64,000 nucleotides of DNA from Scatophagus argus. Its lineage: Eukaryota > Chordata > Actinopteri > Scatophagidae. This document shows, one piece after another, positions 1-10,700 of this stretch; positions within the stretch are counted from its first letter, which is position 1, and every line of letters starts with the position of its first letter. The notes beneath the pieces were generated by a model that was given only the letters and a program-made list of their open reading frames with translations, searched no databases and had not been told where the DNA came from. The position numbers and the translations under genes are program-made. The stretch spans positions 1,177,001 to 1,241,000 of the forward strand of contig NC_058512.1 in assembly GCF_020382885.2 (NCBI RefSeq), in the 5' to 3' direction.

Positions 1-445
1 CCCCTGACTTCTCCTCTAGCGCCATCATGAGGTTTTGTGTGATAGTTCTAGATTATATAGCACAGTATTTTCCTCTCAAATATACTGCGGGGGGCATAAG
101 TGTAAAGCAGTAATGTACTACAAAATTGTACCAAAGTTTTGGACTTAAATGTACTTTCTGAATGCAGGATATGTACTGGTGATGGAGTATTTTTTATAGT
201 ACAAGAATCTGAGTACTTCACTGATCTTACTGAAGCCTTCAGAGGAATGTGATTATTTATTTCAAGTTAACAGCCACAAGTCCTCGCTGTGCGCCGCGTC
301 GGCTCCGTCACCGTTTTGATTCCTGGAATTTCCGCCATTAATTATCCCCAGCGGGGGTTTCCAGCGAGTCTCCAGTCAGGGTCACATTAAAGGGAAAACA
401 AACAATAAGACTGGTGCAAAATAAACTCGTCTGCTTCCTCCGCAG

Positions 446-2457
446 TCCCGTCGAGCTGCATGGTGAACTTCTCAGACCCAGAGGGGTACATAGACTCGAC
501 TGACGACCCCCCACTGCCTGATGGAGCCTCCTCCTTACACTGCACCTACACTGTGACCGTGTACACTGGCTATGGGGTGGAGCTGCAGGTACACGTCAGC
601 AGCATGACATTACAAACACACACACACACACACACACACATACCTGCAGTGCAGCTCTGTGCTCCTGTGATGACCATGAGGATCTGATCCCATGTTGAAC
701 TCTGCCTCCTGGTGGCTGCTGCTGGTACTGCTTTCTTTCTCAAGTTCAAATTACTTTATTGGGTTTAATTATATCCACAGTAGTGGATAGTATCTTGGCG
801 CGTGTGTTGTGTGTTGTGCTTAAGTACAGCCTTGGCACTTACATTTTACTTGATATTATTATTATTTACATTTTATTAACTCACTACATTTCAAAAGCAA
901 ATGTTCTACCTTTTACTCCACTACATTTAGATTAGGAGTTTACATTTAAAAACATGTTTCAAACACTGTTCTGCTTGTGGCTTTTCATTTCCCCTCTAAA
1001 CTCCTCACATGGTTTCAGTTCATTATTGTTCTTGTCCAAGCAGTCAAAAGCTGCTCTGACACTAATGCTTCAGTATTAGCAATCTGATAAGGTCACACAG
1101 AGAATCAGATATCAGTCACAGGAGACGTTTTACTGCACACTGAGTACTTTTACTGCTGATGCTGTCACTACAATTTACAACTATTTGTATTTTAATAGGA
1201 ATCCAGTGTTGGAAAGTAACTAACACATATACTTTTGTTCTGAAATATGTGATGTCCTCACAGTGCAGGCATGTCCTCACAATGGCTGACAGTAGAGCTG
1301 GTCCCCACAAAGACAGCAATCCAGCGCAGGCACTCACACACACTGAGGATTTAATTTCAGCTTGGCGTAACTGACAGATGTGATATACGACCAGATTCTC
1401 TGACGAAATGAATTCTGTTTCCTTCCAACTGTCTGACAACCAGTTGAACTGTTGTTGTTGTTGTTTGTTTGTTTTTTTCCGGTCACTCAGTAATTTGCTG
1501 CATCATGATGCAAATTGAATTCCAGAGACAGAAACAGAATTTGTTCCTCTGCCGCAAACAAGAGCTCAGCAGCACAGCCTGTGAATCTGAACAAGAAGAT
1601 TAAGACAGAAAAGAAGGTTCATCCACGTTTAACCTTCTCCATAACAGTTAATCTCTCTGTGAGCATTTGTTTTCAGAGCTTACTCTGTGCAGTATCTTTT
1701 AGTGGTCTTTAAAGGGACAATTCACCACAAAATCAAAACTTTGTATTTTTCTTCTTGCATAAAAGTGAGGATGTACCTCAGAAAACAGTCAAAATTGAGC
1801 ACAGTTTAAGCTCTAAGGTTAAACCTTGTCCTATAAGATGCTGTGCATAAGACCCATTTGAAATGTTAATCACATCCATGTTAACAGCAGTAAGAGAAGT
1901 TTGTTTATCATACATAAACATGCAACATTTCAGGTAGATTAACCATCCAGATTAAGTAACAGTAAGCTTTAAACTGTTCCTGTGTGTTCAGGTGAAGAGC
2001 GTGAACCTTTCAGAAGGTGAGCAGCTGTCCATCAGGGGAACAAACGAACAAGGCGAACTGCTCGTTCTGGCCAATCACACGCTGCTGGTTGAAGGTCAGG
2101 TGATCCGCAGTCCCACCAACACTCTGTCTGTCTACTATCGCTCGACGCCGGAGGGAAGTGTGGGCATCTTCCAGCTGCACTATCAGAGTGAGTGCATACG
2201 TACAGACGCCAGGGTACACAAAGTCAGATCTGAATATTCATGTACATAAACACGTATATAAATTCAACACGTGAATTACTTCATTAAGGCCTGAGGGGCT
2301 GTTTGTACTCTGTATACATGCTAATTACATAATCAGAAATCTTCTCCTCTAATCACTTAGCATGGTGATTGAATCTGTCATGTGAATTAGCTGATTAGAG
2401 CTCTGATTAATTGGCTTTCATCTCATTAGGAGGCTGAGGATATGGCAGTTTGTATAG

Positions 2458-2502
<45 letters not shown>

Positions 2503-5335
2503 ATGTTTCTGTATGTGTGCCAGCCCATAATGCATATAACGAGGTCTGGAAAGGAGGAAGCATCAGAGTGTTAAGACCCACCTGTGCCATTAATCACAGC
2601 CATCTAATCTGCTCACATCAGCACCCGCAGGTAGACGAGCGCTGATGGAGATTAAAGGGAGGGAGACACTCGAGATGAGCCATGAAAATTAGTGTTAAGA
2701 GAAGGAAAACGACACAGACAACATGAATACACCAGGACTATTATCACAGCTTATGAGTGTCAATGTTTATTCAATTAAAACTCCCCTGCAGGTACGTCAT
2801 TTCTCGAGCGATCATACGCATGGATTAGAAGCAAAAACACCGACCTAAAGCTCTAAAGGGACAGTTTACCCCAAAATCAAAAACACATCTGTTTCCTGTG
2901 CTGTTTATCCATCTCGTTTTGGTGTGGACTGCAGAGTTTGGGAGATGTCGGCTGTAGAGACGTCTGCCTCCTCTTCGACATAACAGAACTAGAACACTTA
3001 ACTCAGCAGCAACGTCTCTTTCCAGAAATCGTGAGCTGATGATCCAAACTGTAGCAGTGGTTACAGTAGTATTTTGCAGTATTTACTGCAGTTGTAGAAG
3101 CAGTTGTAGTAACAGTAGTAGAGCAGAGACAGGAGCTGAGCAGTAACGCCAGCAGCGTTTTCTTACTGTACTTCATGTTTACTCGCCTTCCTGGTACACA
3201 AACTTCCTCCCCGGTTCCTCCCTGCGTTCACAGTCTTCAGGTTGAGCTGTTCACTCCCGAAGAGGCCTCACTTCGGGGAGGTGTCCGTGCTGGACCTGCT
3301 GCCTGGAGGCACCGCCCGCTTTCACTGTCACATGGGATACCACCTGCAGGGGGAGTCGCAGCTCACCTGCGTCAACGCCTCCCTGCCAGTGTGGAGCGGC
3401 AAGGTGCCCACCTGCAGGGGTGAGTGGTGACAGTCCAGCAGACTGCAGGTTTTCAACCTAACCAATTAAGGTTCTCAACATGTTCCCAACATGCAGTACA
3501 CTAACAAAAATAAGACTATTTATCATATAGCACCTTTTCAGAGCAGTGCTGCTCTGTACACATGCATGTGTCTTTATGCCTGATCACTCTGGGAATAAAT
3601 GAAAGCCACTTCCTGTCTGCAGCTCTCTGTGGAGGCACAGTGAAGAACGCCACAGTGGGCAGGGTGCTGTCCCCCTCTCCCCACCACGGGCCTAATGACT
3701 CCCTGGACCGCTCCTGTTCCTGGTCTCTGGAGGCACCCAAGGACCAGCGGCTGCACCTCCACCTGGAGAGACTGGCCTTGGGACCCACTGACAGGTAGGA
3801 GGACTGGTCTTTGGTGTCCCATTTGAGTCAGCGGTGGCTTGAGCCTTTTGACTTGAAAAAAGCATAAAATGCTGTTTGAGGAGGAAACCTCTGGAGGCTC
3901 GCAGCTAAACAAAATGTTTACGGACGCATCGCTTCTGTCTCTGGAGTCTGATTCACAGATGCAGGGACAGGGGCTTCATGTTGCATTCAAGGGCAACCCA
4001 AAAACTCGGAAATCTGTTCCCGACTGGCTTCAAAGAAGATGACTTGGAAATTGACTTTGAACTTTTCAGCCTTGAGTGCAAACACTTGACTTATTTGTGA
4101 GCTGCAAAATGATGACTCGCTTTCACCTCTGTGAAATAATCAACTGCATGCTCCCTCTGACGCTTTCACTTGCACATCCACTCATGCATACAGCGTTTCC
4201 ATCCCTGCAGGCTGGTGTTGTGGAGCGGGTTGGATGCTGGTTCTGTGGTGCTGTTCGACTCGGGCCGGGGTGGGCAGATCCCTTTCGAGGGAGTGATCAG
4301 CGAAGGTCCAGCTGTGAGGATCCAGTTTATCACCGATCAGCCCAACCACAACACGGGGTTCAACATCCGATACGAAGGTACAGAAACTAAAATAGAGCCT
4401 GTGTTTCTGCATCACAGTTTAAAACTTGCCACAAGTCTTGTTATATTTCTATAATTACAGTGTAATTATGTAAACAAATAAGGAGGATTGCAAGGCTCAG
4501 TGTTTCTGCTTACATCGTGCACTGCCAAGCTGATTTTGGCTTGGATCGTCAGAAAGTGGGCTGATCATCCAACGTAATCTGAGATAAAGCTTCCAGAGTT
4601 TCTGGCAAAGTCCGATTGTGGAGGGATGGAAATATCTCCTCCAACATGTTTATCCTCATCAGTAAAGAGAGGAAGAATTATGTTTGGGAGTGGAAACAAG
4701 ATTTTGAGACAATGTGTGATTACAGTTTATTTTGGGGGAGGGGGGGGTTCCAATCATCCTGGCATCCCTGTTTATGGAAATTACACAGTGGAAGCACAAA
4801 GAGACTGATGGACAGTTTAAGATTCAAAAAGCCTTGCCTTGACACATTTTGTTAAAAATATGAGGCAGACTGAGTTGTCTGGCTCTCGTTTCCTCTTCCA
4901 GCCTTCGAGCGTGGCCACTGCTACGAGCCCTACCTCCAGAACGGAAACTTCACCACCTCCGATCCCCTGTACGGGGTTGGAGCTGTGGTCCAGTTCACCT
5001 GTGACCCGGGCCACGCTCTGGAACAAGGCCCCCCAGTCATCGAGTGCATCAGCGCAAGGGACCCATACTGGAATGACACAGAGCCAATTTGCAAAGGCAA
5101 TACTGACTCTTTTGTATCTTTTATCCTAAACTTCTTTCTTTTTCCTGTGAGGCAAACTTCTCACAAGTCTTGACTTGTCCCTCTGTCTCCCTGCAGCTCA
5201 GTGTGGAGGAGACCTGACTGGTCCGGGAGGTGTGATCCTGTCTCCAAACTGGCCGGAGTGGTACGGCGAGGGAGAGGACTGCAGCTGGAGGATCCACGTT
5301 GGCGAGGACAAACGGGTGCTGCTCGACGTTCAGCT
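446..5335 (+). CDS. sez6l: sez6l CUB1-sushi1-CUB2-sushi2 and first half of CUB3
   Basis: Exons 446-588 and 1992-2187 encode CUB1 (SCMVNFSDPEGYIDS to FQLHYQ). Exon 3234-3419 is sushi1, with the spaced Cys/Trp pattern LSCSLPKRP...FHCHMGY...LTCVNAS...VWSGKVPTC. Exons 3623-3794 and 4211-4377 encode CUB2, starting CGGTVKNATVGRVLSPS. Exon 4902-5096 is sushi2 (GHCYEPYLQNGNFT...DPYWNDTEPIC). Exon 5197-5335 opens CUB3 (CGGDLTGPGG...SPNWPEWY). CUB domains are split over two exons and each sushi is one exon, the usual arrangement in this family. Exon 4902-5096 uses a GC donor (AAAG then GCAATA), the only choice that keeps phase 1 into the next exon. Confidence 0.93.
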
Positions 5336-7683
5336 GTGAGAAACCAACACGCTCAAACTCGCAAACATCAAAACTTCAGCTCTGATCCAGAGTTTGGCCC
5401 TAGAAGCAAATGTTATCATTAAAAATGCATGCAGGGAGTGTGGAGGCTCAGTGAGGGGTCCGGCACCCTGTCTGCATGTGCCCATTGATATTTCCTGCTC
5501 ATACGGAGCCATTAAATTCAAAAAGTTGACAACTTAAGAGAACATGCTGGTAAGTTTTCAGCCTGGAGTCTGGACTTTGACCGGCTCACTCCAGAGCTGG
5601 CTGGCTTTGACTGAATCTTTCAATCCCCCACATTCACGTCTCAGGCACTTCCAATTGAATGGGGAATGTTCCAGTTTAACGCCATTGAGTGCAGTCTGAA
5701 TGTTTCACACAGAAAGCACAGAGCTGCCTCCTGAATTTGCTGTGAGAGTTTATTCCAGTGAAGGGGACCTTGATTAGCTACCCCCAAAATATATTTCTTT
5801 AAATTTAGAAGCAGTTCAATAAGCAGCATCACAGAAACATAAAGGATCTGCTGGAGTACATGCAGCAATAAGACGGAGATGCAGGAAGAAGCCAATATGT
5901 TTAAAGCCTTGTAAGACGGAAAGAGGATTTTGAAATCGGCTCTGGCTGGTATTGATAGCCAATGAAGGATCTTATGTGATCAAAATAGAGTGAATGAAGG
6001 TCTCTTAATGCTGCCAGAGAAAAGCACAGTACAGTAGTTCATTCTGGATGTTATGACAGCAGGATTTTGTTGTTCGGGGTGGATAAAATGGGACAAATCT
6101 TAGCTGTGTTCTCTAAAAAAGGCAGATTTTGTGATGTGTAGTGTGACAGAAACTGTGCAGTGGTCATAATTAATGGGAATATCCATGAAAATGTCAGTTG
6201 TGTCTGGCTGAACCAACAATAAACATCATCCTGACCCAGCCTGACCAGGCCACAGTCTTCTTACAATACGTGACTTTGGGCTTTTTATTTAAAAATCATG
6301 AGTAAACTGCAGCTGGTGCACGGTGACATACAACATGTGCTTGTTATGAAATGGGTTTCATGTCTAACTGTACTTCCTGTAAGCATTAATCCAATTACGA
6401 TCCGTTGGTAGATTAATGTCACATCATATCTACAGATATTTCAGGCTGGCTAACTGCACGTTTAAGACTCCTGTGCCGTGTGGTGAAACAAACGCCTCTG
6501 GGGCGCTAACAACATGGCTGTGTTTACAGACCGCTAAACACTTCGCCTGTGGGTGAAGGCAGCGTTTAGCCTCTGTGGTCATCTCGTCTCCCACGCAGTC
6601 GTCTGTCGACATGACTGCGCTCTGAGTCATCGTCATCGCCTGAAATGATACCACAGGCTGCACTTCTCTCTCTTTGTGTCCTCAGACTGAACATCAGTAA
6701 CAGCGACATGCTGACCATCACTGACGGCGACGAGGTCACCACTCATATCCTGGGGCGCTACGTCGGGGGAAGCGGCCCCTTCAAGCTCTTCTCCACCACC
6801 CCCGACCTGACTGTCACCTTCCAGTCCGACCCGGCGGGGCTCGTCTTCGGGAAGGGCGAGGGCTTCATCATCAACTACATGGGTGAGAGTTCAAATCGAC
6901 CTGACTGCAATGTGTTTTGATTCGGTCCCACATACACCGTCCTGCTGCCGCAAATACTCACCAGAGCGCCAAATGTGGATTCATCCAACAGTCGGTTGTC
7001 ACTAATTCTCCAATCTGCACCATTAAGATATTATAGAAGAAAAGGAAAATCAAGAAATAAAGTCCCATGGCGGTCCACCCAAAGCGAGGGACTTCACCTT
7101 TACCTCCTCAGTGGGAGCCATTGAGCTTGAAGCTTCCATAGACAGGAAGTCAGAAAACACTGCGAGACAGATGGTTGTTGGTTGTTGGTTTTGGTCTTTT
7201 CATGGAATTTGTTGGTGTTTTTTGTAAAAAAAACAGATGTCAAATAACACCTGCCTTATCCTCTAACTGGATCTGGAAATGTTAGCTTTCATCCAGTTTT
7301 GCCATTCGTTTTAATTTAGCCTTTTCTCCTCAATCTGCCGCCTCCGTTTTTCATCTTCCCTTCTCTCTCCTCTCGGCTCTATTTGTCTTTCCTCTCGTTT
7401 CCCTCTGCCCTTATTCAATCACATCCCATTTGTTTCACCATCTCACAATGGCTCTCATCTACACACAGGCCCAGAGTTTAACAAGCAGCCAAATAAGCTC
7501 ACTTCCTCCTTTTACATGCAGTAATCTGCACTGCTTCCCATATCCAGCACCTGACTCCAATTTAGAGACACACACCGTCCAATTTACTCGTCACCCACAC
7601 CACAACATCACAACCTCACACACATTTCCCAGAGGAGTGAATCAAGTAGACACAGCATGAATACGTAGGCTACTCTCTTTGAT

Positions 7684-7736
<53 letters not shown>

Positions 7737-10700
7737 AATAAATTACCCACCACACACATTCAGGCTACACTGAGAAGCAGAACAAAGTCAATAGAGAATG
7801 AATAATTGATCCAGGATCCTTCAACTTACAAATCCCCAAAGGCCGATTATATTGTACAATGTAATGCAATACTGTACAACGCTGATCAATCATCAGATGT
7901 ACGTATGCAGACACACACTCACACACTCGTCCCAGTCGGAGGCTACTTGTTTATACGTCTCTCCAGGCTTTAAACAGTGTAGATTTTATTAACGTTCTGT
8001 ATTTTCTTCCTGGCACAAAGAAAATACTGGAGGTGGTTTGTTATGTTCTTCCTTTATTCAGGCCTTTTCTACACTGGAGATATTAGAATCCACAGAGCAG
8101 CAGCAAACAGCCTTTAAGTGAATGAAAAGGAAGGACATAAAGCATCTGTGAAGGCACTTAACAGCTAATTTTCAGCTCATTCGACTGAGCTGCAGGATTG
8201 ATTCTGGGCAGGAATTTCTTTTCTTATTCACAACTGAAAAAACATTTGAAACTGAGATGAGAACTATAAACTCGGTAACAATACTTGACAATAAAACATT
8301 GAAATGCTCAGTGGTTTAAACGGGTCAAACCCCCATTGTGTGGCTAGACTTTTTATGATGTGAAAATCTGGTCGGTTTCTCACAAGGGTCAGCTGCAGTC
8401 TGCATTATATGAATTATATAATATTACATCGGAGGGTCTACTTTTACTGTCCATAACTTCACATGTATTTTGAAGCTAGTAGCCTCCCAGCGTTTGGTTG
8501 ATTTTGAACAATCCCAGAAGTTCCTGGTGTGGTTATTTGCCCTCAGCCTCTCCAGCATAATGGTGCAAAGCCAGTATACATGTTTCCCAGCCAGCTCACC
8601 AAAAAGTGTGGTTCTTCGATTTTTTGGGGGAGCATTTTGGAAACTAAAAATGAAAGGAGCTTCAGATTTTTACTCCTTGATCAATCTGAAGGGAGAGTTT
8701 CTCAACTTTCATGGCTGTGAGTTTTTATCACATTCAATTGGGAGCTCTGAAGTCTAAAGCTCCACTGATTTTAAGACCGTAGAGATAACGTGAAGAAAGT
8801 TTGAGCCGGACACTTTTAATCCAAGATCAGAGGAATTCTTGATTCAGAATGATGAAGGGACTGCTGGTCTGAGTGTCCTGCTGCTTCTCTCTCTGTGTAA
8901 TCTACTCTTCTCAGATGCTGCATGTAAATCATGTAGCTTTCAGATGGGTCAGGGCCAAAACGTTCATCTTTTGTGTGATTTTTCTTTGAGTAAAATAACT
9001 AGAGTTTCAAACTGCCTCTTCAGAGCTGTTCTAATTGATATTTTTGGGTCTATGTGTAATATAAGAGGTGTACAAATAAACCTGCAGCCAACCATCGCAG
9101 GTACCGTCTAATATTCATTCTCTTTTTGCTCTATTTTTGGTTCCCACCACTTCCTGATGGAAATATCTGATCTTTTGCTGAGAGTGAACCAAAACAGTAT
9201 TGTAGCTGGACAATTAGAGACACTTCGTCAAACTGAGCCGTAAAGATGAGGGCAGCTGAAGATTCACGTGAAATAAAGCAGAATGGACAATAAAATGTCC
9301 AGAAAATAACCCCAAAAACTTAAGCATGAAAAGTTCATTCATGACCTTTCAGTCAGGTCATCAAGAGCAGTAAGTCGAGGCTTTTGAGCACATCTTCCTC
9401 TATGTTTGGGTGTATGTGCATGGTTTTCCTTCTTTGTTTCGTGGCTTTCTGTTATATTTTTAAACATGGTGAAGTAAGCCAATCTGTCACCTCATGGTCA
9501 TCATCATGTGGTTGAAACTCTCAGAAAAAGGATTAATTCGTCAGCTTCTAAAAAGCATAAAGAAAATCACCCTGACAGTGCATAGTGCTTTATCCTGTCG
9601 CAGATCAACACAGCAGTGACAGATAACTGACAGCTTCTAATAATTTCACTGAAGACTGTTTGAGTGGGAGTCTGTCGACTGGCTTCTCCAAACGGCAGCT
9701 TCACAGATTATATTTGAATGCTGTCCAACACAGATGAAATCCATCATTCTGTCACACGGTCAAGCGATCGCACAATAAGTCCATCAATCTTCCTCACGGG
9801 GAGTATGTGCCAGTATCAAGTCTAAATCACATGTAGTGTTGCTTATCTTATTCTCCTCTTGACCCTCTGGGCTGCTGTGAGAAACTGTACTGAACCCGTG
9901 CCACAAGCAATAACACCATCATAATGGGGCCATTAATCAAACTTTTGTTTTTTTAATTTCTTTTCTCAGAGGTGTCCCGAAATGACTCCTGTCCAGACCT
10001 GCCTGAGATCCAAAATGGCTGGAAGACAACGTCTCACATTGCGCTGGTGCGAGGGGCTCGGATCACCTACCAGTGTGACCCTGGCTACGACCTGGTGGGA
10101 CGAGAGACCCTCACCTGTCAGTTAGACCTGTCCTGGAACTCTCAACCTCCGTTTTGTGAAAAGAGTCAGTTCCACTCTTGTTCAAACACCTCCTGTGCAT
10201 CTGTGATCGTGTGTCATTGTTTATAGTTCAAAAGACTCCTTGTAGCTGCTCACCCCTGAAATATGGAAATTTGGAGTCCTTCTGAACTTTAGTGACAAAT
10301 CCAAGTTTCTCCTGGACCAACGCTTGTCCAGGCTGTCTGGACAATTAAGGTTTAGTTCTACATTCACACATTCATGTCAGTCTTTGAGTGATGTTTTGTT
10401 CTCCCTCACCCATTGTAGAGGGAAAGTCATTCCAAATCATTCCAAACGGAGTTCTTTGTTGTTGAGTAGCAGCAAAACAAATAGCCCGTCTTTGCAGGGG
10501 AATTCCAGTTTTTTTTTAAACCTGGGTCATATATTTACTTGTTTTTGGTGTGTTAGTGATTCATGCTTACCAAAAGTTTTGGATCTTGTCAAGTGAGTTG
10601 TTGGAGTCGATTGTTGATATCAGCTAAATATTCAGCCATGGCTTTGGAAATAGATTTTTGTTGGCAGTTGTACTCAGTGAACTCTGATCCTGACGTTTCC

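Noticed and set aside
5097..5114. GT donor at 5114 for the sez6l sushi2 exon
   Set aside because: It would add GNTDSF and leave the wrong phase for the next exon; the GC donor at 5097 keeps both phase and family alignment.
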